64,000 nt of DNA from Natronomonas pharaonis DSM 2160. GTDB taxonomy: Archaea; Halobacteriota; Halobacteria; Halobacteriales; Haloarculaceae. The notes below the pieces were generated by a model. It had not been told where the DNA came from and did not search any database. It saw only the letters and a program-made list of their open reading frames with translations. Positions 42,076-51,634 of this stretch are shown one piece after another (position 1 is the stretch's first letter; each line of letters opens with the position of its first letter). Made by a program: the position numbers and the translations under genes. The stretch spans positions 1,302,001-1,366,000 of the forward strand of contig NC_007426.1 in the NCBI RefSeq assembly GCF_000026045.1, written 5' to 3'.

Positions 42076-43572
42076 CTACACGCCGGGATTCGGGTCGGCG
42101 TCGGCCAGCTCCGCCGTCATCGACTCGACGCGCTCCTCGCGACGTTCCTCACGGCGGTAGGCGACCATCTCCTGAAGCTTATCGGCGACCTCTTCGCGGA
42201 GTTCCGCGGCCCGTTCCTCATCGATGTCGAGCGCTCTGGGCTGGCGGTTCGTCAACCCGCTCGACCCGGCCGTATCAACGACGAGCGTCGCCAGCCGGCG
42301 ACGACGCTGAAACACCGTTTGGGAGTCAAGGACCGTTTGGACGCGGTAATACGGGACGACGGTGATTGTCCGGGTCCAGAATCCCTCCCGCAGAACGATA
42401 TACTCCGATTGAACATCGTAGCCGAGGTTCAGCCATTTCAGGTGGGCGGCGACGGCCGCAAGCGGGAACAGCGCCAGCGTCGCATACCACGCGAAGGTCA
42501 GGTCGGTGTAGGCGTCCGCGCCGAAGGCGACGATGACGGCTATGAGGGCGATAATGCTGTATCGGCCGGCGTACCGCTCTCTGGCCCGCTTGGGTGGGCG
42601 CGTAAACTCGACGTCGGTAAAGTCCTCGACGGACTGTGCGAGGTTGAACACCCTGTCTCGCTTGGCCAGCGGGATGGCCGACTCCGACCCTCGGTCGCCC
42701 GGCGCGTAGCCAGCAGTCTCGACGGCCAGCGACGCATACCGCAACCGGCGAGCGATGAAATTCTCCGAGACGGTGAGCGTCTGGACCTTGGAGAGCGGTA
42801 TCGCGCCGCTAAACCGTTGTAAGAGTCCCCGTTCGTAGAGGAGTTCGTCGTTCTGCCGGGCGAGGCGGAACCCATAGTAGTTCATCACCGCGAGGATGCC
42901 GCTGATACCGGCGGTGACGACGACGATTGCGGCCGCCGCCAGCGGCGCGGTCACCGCCAATCCCACGAGCGGGTCGGCGAACTGCTCGCGGAGCGACGGC
43001 GAGACGACGGGCAAAAGCACCGTCACAAACGAAAGCAGCCGCAGGTCGATACCGACGACGCCCAAGAGTCCGAGTTCCTTGGAGGTAATCGAGAAGAGTT
43101 CCTGCTCCGGCTCCGCGGACCGTTCTGCCTCCCGTTGGGTCTGCCCCCGTTTGAGACGGCCGATTTCGGACTGTAGCCGCTGTGCTTCCTCGACGCTTAC
43201 ATACCGGAGCGACGCCTCCGTCGAGGAGCCGCCCGCTGTTTCGAGGTTTATCTGTGCGACGCCGAAGGCCCGCTGGAGCACGTTACGGCTGATGTCGACG
43301 TTCTGTACCCGCTGTATCGGAATCTCCCGGCGGCGTCGCGAGATGACACCGGAGGCCATATCCAGCGTGTCGGCGGTAAGTTCGTACTCGAACCGCTGGT
43401 AGTAGATGAGTTGGTAGGCAAGCGCGATGACAAACCACGCAGCCACGATGACGCCGACCGCTGAGGTACCGCCGAGCGCCGGCGACCCGAGGATAGCGAT
43501 AATCAGGACCCACGCGAGGCTGATAACCGATTCGATGGCCCGCAGCGGGACGGAGAACGGATGGAGCTTCAT
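42076..43572 (-). CDS. Membrane protein with three bacterial PH domains (YdbT-like)
   Basis: 498 residues. Three bPH2 domains follow TM hairpins: the first near 60-125 (RREIPIQRVQNVDISRNVLQRAFGVAQINLET), the second near 225-300 (AIPLSKVQTLTVSENFIARRLRYASLAVETAG), the third near 385-455. TM pairs lie at about 12-50, 175-220 and 335-375. The repeated 'IPxxKVQxVxxxxxxxxRxxGxAxxxVxTAG' pattern is the family mark. Function is unknown; Bacillus YdbS/YdbT affect resistance to certain peptides. It is co-translated with the smaller PH protein upstream. Confidence 0.92.
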   Translation of the reverse strand: MKLHPFSVPLRAIESVISLAWVLIIAILGSPALGGTSAVGVIVAAWFVIALAYQLIYYQRFEYELTADTLDMASGVISRRRREIPIQRVQNVDISRNVLQRAFGVAQINLETAGGSSTEASLRYVSVEEAQRLQSEIGRLKRGQTQREAERSAEPEQELFSITSKELGLLGVVGIDLRLLSFVTVLLPVVSPSLREQFADPLVGLAVTAPLAAAAIVVVTAGISGILAVMNYYGFRLARQNDELLYERGLLQRFSGAIPLSKVQTLTVSENFIARRLRYASLAVETAGYAPGDRGSESAIPLAKRDRVFNLAQSVEDFTDVEFTRPPKRARERYAGRYSIIALIAVIVAFGADAYTDLTFAWYATLALFPLAAVAAHLKWLNLGYDVQSEYIVLREGFWTRTITVVPYYRVQTVLDSQTVFQRRRRLATLVVDTAGSSGLTNRQPRALDIDEERAAELREEVADKLQEMVAYRREERREERVESMTAELADADPNPGV

Positions 43573-44162
43573 CAGACGGCGTCTTCACCCTCGGCGGCGA
43601 TTGCGAGCTGTTTCAGCCGGGATTGGAGGTCTTCTGCCCGCTCTGGCGTCAGTCCGGGAATCGATACGTCAGCCCCACGCGAACCCGCAGTGTAGACAAC
43701 TGTCGTCGAGAGCCCGAACACCCGCTCTGTCGGACTCCGTCTGGTGTCGACGTGCTGTATCCGCACGTACGGCGCGACGGTCGTTACCTGCGTGAGCACG
43801 CCGCGGTGCAGATACAGAGAGTCCTCCCGCACCTGATAGGTCCAGATACGGTATCGGAGCACCGCGAAGACGATACCCACGAGAAATCCGACAGTAAAGA
43901 CCGCCCCGCCGATTCGTGGGCTGCCGAACTCTATCATTGAAAAGCCCACAGCGGCGACACCGCCCAGAATCGCTGCCGTAATCGCAGCCTGTAGCGACCA
44001 GACGGCCTGTATCTCGGGTTCGAGCGTCTGTGGAGGGCCAGTAAGCTCTTCGATGTCGGGAATGTCGTCCGGCGTCAGACCCGTATCGACGCGACGAACC
44101 GCCGGCGTCAGCGACTCGTCGAACGGGCTCTCGGCCATTCGACTGCCGTCCGTCTCGTCCAT
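43572..44162 (-). CDS. PH-domain membrane protein (YdbS-like)
   Basis: 196 residues. Two TM helices (about 60-80 and 88-108) precede one bPH2 domain (RYRIWTYQVREDSLYLHRGVLTQVTTVAPYVRIQHVDTRRSPTERVFGLSTTVVYTAG). It pairs with the three-domain protein downstream as YdbS does with YdbT; the genes overlap by one base (TGATG). ATG 44162 is chosen over ATG 44138 because the TATA box at 44184-44192 then gives leaderless spacing. Confidence 0.9.
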   Translation of the reverse strand: MDETDGSRMAESPFDESLTPAVRRVDTGLTPDDIPDIEELTGPPQTLEPEIQAVWSLQAAITAAILGGVAAVGFSMIEFGSPRIGGAVFTVGFLVGIVFAVLRYRIWTYQVREDSLYLHRGVLTQVTTVAPYVRIQHVDTRRSPTERVFGLSTTVVYTAGSRGADVSIPGLTPERAEDLQSRLKQLAIAAEGEDAV

Positions 44163-44183
44163 TGCGGGATACTGTGGGCGCAA

Positions 44184-44192
44184 CATATATAG
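44184..44192 (-). promoter_or_regulatory. TATA box of the PH-protein operon
   Basis: CTATATATG on the minus strand is 22-30 nt from ATG 44162. Confidence 0.6.
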
Positions 44193-44330
44193 TAGCGGTG
44201 TCCTCGACACCAAGTGGTTCCTGTTAACGTACGTGCCACTTACTAATTCAATGAAGCATGGGCAACGTGCTGATGCTGCTACCAGTTTCGTGCAAGATAC
44301 AGAGCGTATGTTCGTCACCCGGGCGCTCTC

Positions 44331-44346
44331 AGTGTGAGCGCACACT
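44331..44346. promoter_or_regulatory. Inverted-repeat operator upstream of vapBC
   Basis: AGTGTG and CACACT are perfect 6-bp arms around AGCG. The repeat ends 4 nt before the TATA box at 44351, over the BRE position, where an antitoxin complex could block transcription factor binding. Confidence 0.6.
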
Positions 44347-44350
44347 AGAG

Positions 44351-44358
44351 TTTATTAA
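44351..44358 (+). promoter_or_regulatory. TATA box of vapBC
   Basis: TTTATTAA lies 23-30 nt upstream of GTG 44381 and identifies that codon as the leaderless start. Confidence 0.65.
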
Positions 44359-44380
44359 CGATGGAATCGTACGTTCATAT

Positions 44381-44632
44381 GTGAGTAGTGAGAGCGTTGA
44401 CTCAGAGAGCAAGGTGTCAGGGAATCAGGCGAACATTCCTGCCCACATTCGCCGGGAACTCGACATCGATGACGGCGACAAACTGCGCTGGCACATCGAG
44501 GATGACGGCACGCTCCGGGTCCATGTCGTCCAGCAACGGACCGGTACGTTCAGTGACTTCGCCGGCTACGGCGGCGACGAAGAGACAGTGGTTACAGCGG
44601 ACCACGATGCGTGGGGCGTCGGCGACAGCTAA
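44381..44632 (+). CDS. vapB: AbrB/MazE-type antitoxin
   Basis: 83 residues from GTG 44381. SKVSGNQANIPAHIRRELDIDDGDKLRWHIEDDGTLRVHVV is a swapped-hairpin AbrB fold that binds DNA as a dimer. The C-terminal part (FSDFAGYGGDEETVVTADHDAWG) should wrap and inhibit the toxin. The start is set by the TATA box at 44351 and a palindromic operator just upstream suggests autoregulation. An in-frame extension to 44258 is rejected. The toxin ATG follows the stop codon directly. Confidence 0.88.
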   Translation: MSSESVDSESKVSGNQANIPAHIRRELDIDDGDKLRWHIEDDGTLRVHVVQQRTGTFSDFAGYGGDEETVVTADHDAWGVGDS

Positions 44633-45067
44633 ATGCCACGTGTACTCATCGACACGACCGTTCTCTTCGCCGCAACGTACCGCCAAGACAGTGCACACGA
44701 CAAAGCCCTTCCCATCCTCTCCGGCATCGATACTGCCGCTCTCCCGGAAGTAGTGATTCTCGACTACGTACTCGCAGAGACGCTAAACGGCCTCACCACC
44801 CACGCCGGCCACGACGCCGCTGTTGACTTTCTTGACCGTATCGAAGAGAACGCGCGGTTCCACATCGAATCACTGACCGCGGACGCTTTCGCCACAGCGA
44901 AAGCGCTCTTCCGCCAGTACGAGCAGTTCTCGTTGGTTGATGCCTGCATCGTCGCCTATATGCAAAACGAAGGGTTCGGATACCTCTATGCGTTCGACGA
45001 CGACTTCGATGCCGCAGCAGATATTTCTCGCCTCACCACTGCAACAAACCCCTATCAGCCGCAATGA
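44633..45067 (+). CDS. vapC: PIN-domain toxin (VapC family)
   Basis: 144 residues. MPRVLIDTTVLFAA has the first catalytic Asp, LDYVLAETLNGL the Glu, SLVDACIVAYMQ the second Asp and LYAFDDDFDAA the last, forming the PIN Mg2+ site. VapC toxins cut tRNA or rRNA to arrest growth. The gene starts right after the antitoxin stop (TAA-ATG), the standard pair order. Confidence 0.92.
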   Translation: MPRVLIDTTVLFAATYRQDSAHDKALPILSGIDTAALPEVVILDYVLAETLNGLTTHAGHDAAVDFLDRIEENARFHIESLTADAFATAKALFRQYEQFSLVDACIVAYMQNEGFGYLYAFDDDFDAAADISRLTTATNPYQPQ

Positions 45068-45168
45068 GCCCCTCGCGCGAGTGGCCGATTCGCTTCCTCA
45101 ATCTTGCACAGCACGTCCTGAAAGAACCCAGTGGACTATTTTGCTAGCTTCAGTACGAGCCGCGTACG

Positions 45169-45873
45169 TTACTCCGGACCAGCGAACCGCCGGATTCGGT
45201 CCGCAGTGACGGCTATCGGTGCAGCGAAATACAGCAGCGGGTTACCGCCGGGTCTGTCGAAGCCGTTGGCCGCAAACAGCGTGTTCGTCTCGATGTCCGC
45301 CCACGCCGGGGCCAGCGACCACGGCTCGTGGTCGATGTCGCCGTAGTAGACGGTTCCACCACGGTCGGTCGTGTAGAACCGGTATCGCTCGGTCAGAAAC
45401 GCCGGAAGCGAGCCGGGGTCGGGCGTGGAGAAGTCGCTGTCAGGGCCGTAGCGCGCGTCGAAGCGGGCGTCCGGTGCGTCGCTCGTCCGACGGCTACGGA
45501 ACCGGACCTCCCGGTCGGTGCCTTCGCCTCGCGTCTCGATATCCATCGCCGCTCGGTAGTAGGGCAACTGGAACAGCGCTCTGGCGATAGCGACGCCAAT
45601 CCGGTCGTCGGCGTCGAGATTGTAGAAGTAGACGCCCGGCCTGCCGTCGACGGTAACATACGTCCGAAGGTTCAGTTCGCCGAATTCAAGGCCGAACGGG
45701 ACGCCGCGGGGGCTAATATCCGACATCACGAAGGGCACGACACCGAGGTAGGCGTCGCCGTCGAAGGTGTCGACGGCGAGTCCGTCCGGAAGCGTCTCAG
45801 CGACGGTTTCCGGCGGCACCGTCCAATGGGCGAAAAGTAAATCCCGCCACGTCATCTCCAGCAGGTTTCGCAT
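45169..45873 (-). CDS. DUF2071 (YqjF-like) family protein
   Basis: 234 residues. MRNLLEMTWRDLLFAHWTVPPETVAETLPDGLAVDTFDGDAYLGVVPF is the DUF2071 opening. GELNLRTYVTVDGRPGVYFYNLDAD, PYYRAAMDI and the RYRFYTTDRGGTVYYGDIDHEPW blocks follow. It is a soluble acetoacetate-decarboxylase-like beta barrel of unknown role. A TATA-like GCATATACG is at about 45895-45903 on the minus strand, supporting ATG 45873 over upstream in-frame starts. Confidence 0.9.
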   Translation of the reverse strand: MRNLLEMTWRDLLFAHWTVPPETVAETLPDGLAVDTFDGDAYLGVVPFVMSDISPRGVPFGLEFGELNLRTYVTVDGRPGVYFYNLDADDRIGVAIARALFQLPYYRAAMDIETRGEGTDREVRFRSRRTSDAPDARFDARYGPDSDFSTPDPGSLPAFLTERYRFYTTDRGGTVYYGDIDHEPWSLAPAWADIETNTLFAANGFDRPGGNPLLYFAAPIAVTADRIRRFAGPE

Positions 45874-45963
45874 GTCTTTGTCTAGGGCTGCTGGTCGTAT
45901 ATGCCTTCGACCAGCGGAACCAGTCACGATGTATCTCAGGTGGTCTGTGATGCCATCGCCGGG

Positions 45964-46281
45964 CTACGGAATCCGACTGCCGACCGCGTAGACGACGACA
46001 CCGACTATCGTGGTCAGAAAGCCGACAAGCAAAATCGGCATATCCTGCTCCAGCGGATGTACGACGTGGTCCGGGGTTCCGTACAAAAGTCTGAAAACCG
46101 CATCATAGAGCCCGTCGTGGAGCGCTGGGGCAAGGAATCCGGCACCGATTCCACCTGCGACACCGCCGCCCCACAACAGCTGTGTCTGTTTTGGAGACTG
46201 GCGGCGTTGCATATCCAGTACGACGAGGCCGAGTCCAGAGAGTGCGACCGCAATGGCAAGGAGGAGGGCTATGGGGGACAT
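45964..46281 (-). CDS. Small membrane protein
   Basis: 105 residues with three TM helices (about 3-22, 36-54, 80-100). It starts MSPIALLLAIAVALSGLGLVV; the middle loop has HDGLYDAVFRLLYGTPDHVVHP. No family is recognised. A weak TATA-like ATTTTTAT lies about 40 nt upstream. It is divergent from the macro-domain gene. Confidence 0.7.
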   Translation of the reverse strand: MSPIALLLAIAVALSGLGLVVLDMQRRQSPKQTQLLWGGGVAGGIGAGFLAPALHDGLYDAVFRLLYGTPDHVVHPLEQDMPILLVGFLTTIVGVVVYAVGSRIP

Positions 46282-46427
46282 GGTATCGGAGTCATGTTTT
46301 ACAAACCCGTATTCTGATAAAAATATGTCGGACTCCGGGCGAACCACACATGTTTCAGGGGGGAAAGAAGCCATCCTGTGCCTACAGCGCTCATCATTCC
46401 ACCCACGCTGGCCAGTCGCTGCGGACG

Positions 46428-46435
46428 GTTTATTT
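46428..46435 (+). promoter_or_regulatory. TATA box of the macro-domain gene
   Basis: GTTTATTT lies 25-32 nt upstream of ATG 46460. Confidence 0.5.
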
Positions 46436-46459
46436 GGGATGGGCGAGAGACAAACGCAC

Positions 46460-46972
46460 ATGGAGTTCGATGTCGTTCAGGGGGACATCGCAGCACAGTC
46501 GGCGGACGCGCTGGTCAACGCAGCCGGGACCAGCCTCAAAATGGGCTCCGGCGTCGCCGGGGCGTTGCGCCGGGCTGCCGGTCGCGGGCTCAACGAGGAG
46601 GCGGTCTCGAAGGGACCGGTTGACCTCGGGGAGGCGGCCGTCACCGACGCCTACGAACTTGACGCCGAGTACGTGATTCACGCCGCGGCAATGCCCCACT
46701 ACGGCGACGGAGAAGCGACAGCCGAGAGCATTCGCGAGGCGACGCGGAACGCGCTTGCGGCTGCTGACAAGCGGGGCTGTTCATCGCTCGTACTCCCGGC
46801 GCTGGGCTGTGGGGTCGCGGGCTTCGACCTCGAGGAAGGCGCAGCACTCATCGGGGAGACAATAGCCGAATACGAGCCGGAGACGCTCGAAGCGGTCGAG
46901 TTCATCGCGTACTCGGACCGCGAGTACGAGACGGTACGGGCGGCGACAGAGCTGTTCCGGAACGACGGGTGA
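46460..46972 (+). CDS. Macro-domain ADP-ribose hydrolase
   Basis: 170 residues, one macro domain. MEFDVVQGDIAAQSADALVNAAGTSLKMGSGVAGALRRAAG carries the D-I, N-A-A and G-x-G-V-A loops that bind ADP-ribose, and SSLVLPALGCGVAGFDLEEGA the second phosphate loop. Members remove ADP-ribose from proteins or hydrolyse O-acetyl-ADP-ribose. No ADP-ribosyltransferase is adjacent. The start at 46460 follows its TATA box. Confidence 0.93.
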   Translation: MEFDVVQGDIAAQSADALVNAAGTSLKMGSGVAGALRRAAGRGLNEEAVSKGPVDLGEAAVTDAYELDAEYVIHAAAMPHYGDGEATAESIREATRNALAAADKRGCSSLVLPALGCGVAGFDLEEGAALIGETIAEYEPETLEAVEFIAYSDREYETVRAATELFRNDG

Positions 46973-46990
46973 AGACGGAGGGATAGACGG

Positions 46991-47641
46991 TCAACCGGCG
47001 ATTTCCGAGAGCATTCGGGCCTCGATTTTCCGGAGGTGCTCGCCGACGGTCGTCGTCGACAGCCCGAGATGGTCGGCGATGTCCTGATGGGTGGCCTCCC
47101 GTGGAACCTGATAGTAGCCGAGTTCGGCAGCGGTATCAAGTATTTCCCGCTGCCGGTCGGTCAACATCGCCGAGAGTTCCTGTAGCTCCGGGTCGTAATC
47201 GGAGAGCCGCTCGAGTTCGACCCGGAGGTTCTCGGGAATGTCGTCGATTGCCTCCTTGACCGTCTCCTCGCCGCCGATGGAGGCGACGCTGATACCGCCG
47301 TTGGGACCGTATTCGATGGGCATGTCGATGACGAGTTCGTGCCGTTGGGTGAGGTCGTGGAGGGCCTGCCCGACATCCGTCGGCTCGGTGTGGAGGTAGG
47401 CTTGCACGCCGTCCCGAAGCGTCGAGATATCGTAGGAGAGGACGTTATCACTCGCCTCGAACAGTTCGTCGAGGCCGTCCGGCCCGCCGCTGATTTTCAG
47501 GAGGTAGACCGCGGTCCCGTCGTTGAGTCGGTTCGTGTGGAGAATTGCCTCGTAGTTGTGGTCCGGACTCGCGGCGACCGTTCCGCCGGTCGGGTCGATT
47601 TCGCCGTCCTCCGGAACGAGGGAGACCTTGACGTACCGCAT
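46991..47641 (-). CDS. Bat-type HTH-10 transcriptional regulator
   Basis: 216 residues. The N-terminal ~155 residues form the bacterio-opsin-activator-like sensor part. The C-terminal LTDRQREILDTAAELGYYQVPREATHQDIADHLGLSTTTVGEHLRKIEARM is the HTH-10 domain. GATATAAAC at 47664-47672 on the plus strand (complement on the coding strand) is its TATA box, 23-31 nt from ATG 47641. The target genes are unknown; the aldo/keto reductase is the nearest candidate. Confidence 0.93.
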   Translation of the reverse strand: MRYVKVSLVPEDGEIDPTGGTVAASPDHNYEAILHTNRLNDGTAVYLLKISGGPDGLDELFEASDNVLSYDISTLRDGVQAYLHTEPTDVGQALHDLTQRHELVIDMPIEYGPNGGISVASIGGEETVKEAIDDIPENLRVELERLSDYDPELQELSAMLTDRQREILDTAAELGYYQVPREATHQDIADHLGLSTTTVGEHLRKIEARMLSEIAG

Positions 47642-47696
47642 TGTGCCGGCTCTTGGTGGGCGGGATATAAACCTCCCTCGGTCGACAGGGTGGTCC

Positions 47697-48671
<975 letters not shown>

Positions 48672-48714
48672 ACCCGCACCAGCACGGGCGCTGGCAAATA
48701 CTTTGGCGGTCGAG

Positions 48715-49758
48715 TCAGCCGAGCGACTCAGCGTCCAGCGTCCCTATCCACCAACGGAACGCGACGACGGCGGCGACAGCGACGAGACAGTAGCCGGCGA
48801 GATGGGCGTAGGTGGTCGTCGTCGGGCTGTTGATGGCAAACAGCGCGATACTCGTCGCAGGGTGTTCCGGAAGCAACGCGACCGCGGCGAAGGCCGCGAG
48901 CATGCCGAACGAGTAGGTCAGCTGTGCCCGCTGTCTGACCGGTATGGCGACCGCGAGTGCGGCCGCAAAGACGACAGCGAGGGCAGCGAAACTGGTCGCG
49001 ATTGCCAGTATCGGCGCGACGTTCGCGATGGCGATGTCGTTGATGGCGAGCAACGCAAGCCAGAGGACCACCTGCAGCGGCGTCAACACGGCCATGACCC
49101 CGGCTTTTCCGTCGACGATATCGAGCAGCGACGCGGGCGTTACTCGCAACAGCTCCAGTGTCCCCCGTTCTATTTCCTCGGTCAGCGAGTCGACGACAAC
49201 CGCGCCGCTGATGAACACCGGGAGGAAGACCAAGAGCGGAACGAGCACGGTGTAGGAGAACCCGAAGTAGGGACTCGCATCAACGCTGGGGGGGACAGAA
49301 AGCGGCAGCACCGAGAGATACTCGCTGCGGTCGGCCCGCTCGTTCCGTTCGAGGGTTTCGAGCGCGGCCCGCAGTTGGACGACGATGAACGTTTTCTGGA
49401 CGCTTGCCTGCGGCGCTTCTATACGCACCGCTATCCGCCCCTCAGCGCGCTCGACATGAGCGGTCGCTTGCACCCGATTGTCCTCGAACGCTGCTCGGGC
49501 CTCACTGCGGTCGTCGTACGGCCGAACGACGAGCCCATCAACCTCACCAGCGGCCTCGACGAGCGCGTCGGTTTCCTCGCCGGTCGCCCCGACGATAACG
49601 TCATCAGCCGCCGCTCCCGGCTCGTACAGCGATGTCAACCCGACAACCAAGAACGACGAGAAGCCGGCGATGACAAGCTGAATGAGCAACGCGAGCACGA
49701 TGGTCTTCTCACGGGAGAGCGACCGCAGCTCGCGGCCGGCGATAGTCGTCTTAGACAA
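48715..49758 (-). CDS. ABC-2 type transporter permease
   Basis: 347 residues. MSKTTIAGRELRSLSREKTIVLALLIQLVI is the N-terminal TM opening. A long extracellular segment (about 45-165) follows, then five TM helices, including the ABC-2 coupling stretch ESLTEEIERGTLELLRVTPASLLDIV. The C-terminal half is highly hydrophobic. Its ATG overlaps the end of the larger permease upstream by 8 nt. With that protein and the ATPase it forms an exporter. Confidence 0.88.
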   Translation of the reverse strand: MSKTTIAGRELRSLSREKTIVLALLIQLVIAGFSSFLVVGLTSLYEPGAAADDVIVGATGEETDALVEAAGEVDGLVVRPYDDRSEARAAFEDNRVQATAHVERAEGRIAVRIEAPQASVQKTFIVVQLRAALETLERNERADRSEYLSVLPLSVPPSVDASPYFGFSYTVLVPLLVFLPVFISGAVVVDSLTEEIERGTLELLRVTPASLLDIVDGKAGVMAVLTPLQVVLWLALLAINDIAIANVAPILAIATSFAALAVVFAAALAVAIPVRQRAQLTYSFGMLAAFAAVALLPEHPATSIALFAINSPTTTTYAHLAGYCLVAVAAVVAFRWWIGTLDAESLG

Positions 49759-51634
49759 GGGTACTCACCACCGCGACGTTGTAGATGAGGTGTACGAGCA
49801 TCGCAACCGCGAGGCCGACAGCGAAAGCGCCCCTGCTCCGCCGGGCTCCGAGCGACGAAATCGTCGCCGTGACCACATGAAGCGCAAGCGGGGCGAGCGC
49901 CAACACTGCAATCAGCGCCACGTCTCCCGTTCCAAACCCGGTCTGGAAGGCGGCGTCGGCGACCGCAAGCTCCGGCAACCCGACGAGCTGGACGGCAAGC
50001 GTCAACTTCTCGGCGAGGAAGAAGCCGACGCCCGAGGCGATGCCGGCAGCGACGGCGACGCCGAGCGTCCGCTCGTACCGAGAACTCTCAAACCCGGCGT
50101 ATATCGGCAGTCCCTTGGCGAGTTCTTCGATGACGGCGATGACCGCGAAGACGAGCGGAATCGACAGCGTCACCGGCAGCGCAAAAAGCAGCGCAACCGC
50201 CAACAGCTCCGCGATGAAGACAAACGGGACGAGCAGCGCGACGACGACGGCGACGCTCCGCGGACGGTGAATCCGTGCGGCGAGGGCGTCCATCGCCTTT
50301 TGATGGACGGGCCGCTGGGTGAAAAGGTCCTCCTCGCGGTAGATGCCGATGCCGAGCAGAAAACAGAGCGCGGCCACAAGCGTCGGCGGGCCAGTCGAGA
50401 AGACGAACTCCGCGGCCGTCACGCCGGCACCGGTCAGGTCCTTGATAGCCAGCGTCAGCGGCGAGACGAAGGCGACTCGGCTGGTTTCGGCGAAGATGGC
50501 CGGTACGAATGCATACGTCGTGAGGACGGTGCTTATCGTCACCGTCACGAACGTGAGTTCCTTGAACGACCGGGCGAACATCGCTCCGAGGAACGTTGTT
50601 CCGAGGAACAGCAGCGCCAGCGGGACGACAGCAGCCACGGACAGCGCCCCCGCCGTCGCCCCGAGTACGCGGAGTCCTCCGACGATGACAGCAGCGATGG
50701 CAATCGACGCAGCGATGTACGGCAGGGTCTTGCCGAGGACGATTTCGCTGCGGCTCACGGGTGCGACCAACAGCAGTTCGCCGCGCCTGTCGAGCCGTTC
50801 CGAGAGCATCGAGCTCCCGTAGGCTTGGATGAGGAAGTTCAACGGCAGCACAAACAGGAACGCAAGCACGAGCGACTGGAACGGGAACGGCGGCTGGATA
50901 TCGGACGGCGAGCCGGTCGTTTGCTGTGCGCCGAAGAGGTCGAATGCACCGAGCGACGGCGCACCGATTGCCCTATCATCGGCGTCGGTATCGGTGTCGT
51001 CCCCGTCGGGCGCTCCGGGCGCTGTCTCGTCGCCATCGTCAGCCGGAGCCGCTTCGCCATCCGTTTCGTCGTCGATTTGTTCGTCCGGCGGTGCGACCGT
51101 AATGCCACGGTCCCGCTCGACGAACTGCATTGTCACTGTCACCGGGAACGCGGCCGTCTGGTTGTCCTCGGCGAGCATCCGGCGGTCGTTGTACTGCTCG
51201 ACGGCGTTCCGGAAGGAAGCAAGCGCCGCCAGGCTCTTTCCGGTCGGCTCGCCGTCCTCGACAGCGAGGTAGATGGCCGTCTCGTCGGGCCGGTCGTCAA
51301 TATAGAGGTCATATCGGTCGTCACCCGCAAAGCCGCCGATGACGAGGCCGTCAACGCCGGTTGGAGACGCCGGTCCAGTATCGACACCGGCAGCCGGGTC
51401 AACGACAGCGAACGTCGGGTCCTCGGCGACCGGGTCATGATACGGCGAGTCTTCGTCGACGCCGACACGGTAGATGCCGTCTTCGAGAGCGACTCCGCCG
51501 ACGACGGCGACCGCCCCGACCGCCAGCGCGAACGCGACCGCAGCGACCGCGACCGCGACGGCTCCCCGGTCGATACCGCCGACACCTTTCGTTGATTCCC
51601 AGCGCGCGATGCGCAGCAGCGTTCGCGGCCGCAT
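49751..51634 (-). CDS. ABC-2 permease fused to a PrsW-like membrane protease domain
   Basis: 627 residues. The N-terminal 430 residues are an ABC-2 permease: TM near 25-48, an extracellular region (about 50-240) with an acidic D/G/T linker, then TM helices with SSMLSERLDRRGELLLVAPVSRSEIVLGK. After about 455 a second membrane domain begins that has the PrsW/CPBP signature: Glu503-Glu504-x-x-Lys507, Phe538-x-x-x-Glu542, His586 and His615-x-x-x-Asn619. This arrangement suggests an exporter with a built-in intramembrane protease. Start MRPRTLLRIARW overlaps the ATPase stop. Confidence 0.88.
   Translation of the reverse strand: MRPRTLLRIARWESTKGVGGIDRGAVAVAVAAVAFALAVGAVAVVGGVALEDGIYRVGVDEDSPYHDPVAEDPTFAVVDPAAGVDTGPASPTGVDGLVIGGFAGDDRYDLYIDDRPDETAIYLAVEDGEPTGKSLAALASFRNAVEQYNDRRMLAEDNQTAAFPVTVTMQFVERDRGITVAPPDEQIDDETDGEAAPADDGDETAPGAPDGDDTDTDADDRAIGAPSLGAFDLFGAQQTTGSPSDIQPPFPFQSLVLAFLFVLPLNFLIQAYGSSMLSERLDRRGELLLVAPVSRSEIVLGKTLPYIAASIAIAAVIVGGLRVLGATAGALSVAAVVPLALLFLGTTFLGAMFARSFKELTFVTVTISTVLTTYAFVPAIFAETSRVAFVSPLTLAIKDLTGAGVTAAEFVFSTGPPTLVAALCFLLGIGIYREEDLFTQRPVHQKAMDALAARIHRPRSVAVVVALLVPFVFIAELLAVALLFALPVTLSIPLVFAVIAVIEELAKGLPIYAGFESSRYERTLGVAVAAGIASGVGFFLAEKLTLAVQLVGLPELAVADAAFQTGFGTGDVALIAVLALAPLALHVVTATISSLGARRSRGAFAVGLAVAMLVHLIYNVAVVSTLV

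Noticed and set aside
44258-44380. Upstream extension of the antitoxin gene
   Set aside because: It would run through the operator and the TATA box, so those codons lie upstream of the probable transcript start.
49682-51595. 637-codon plus-strand frame antisense to the permease-protease gene
   Set aside because: Its product is an Arg/Asp/Glu-rich low-complexity string; the opposite strand has TM helices and protease motifs.
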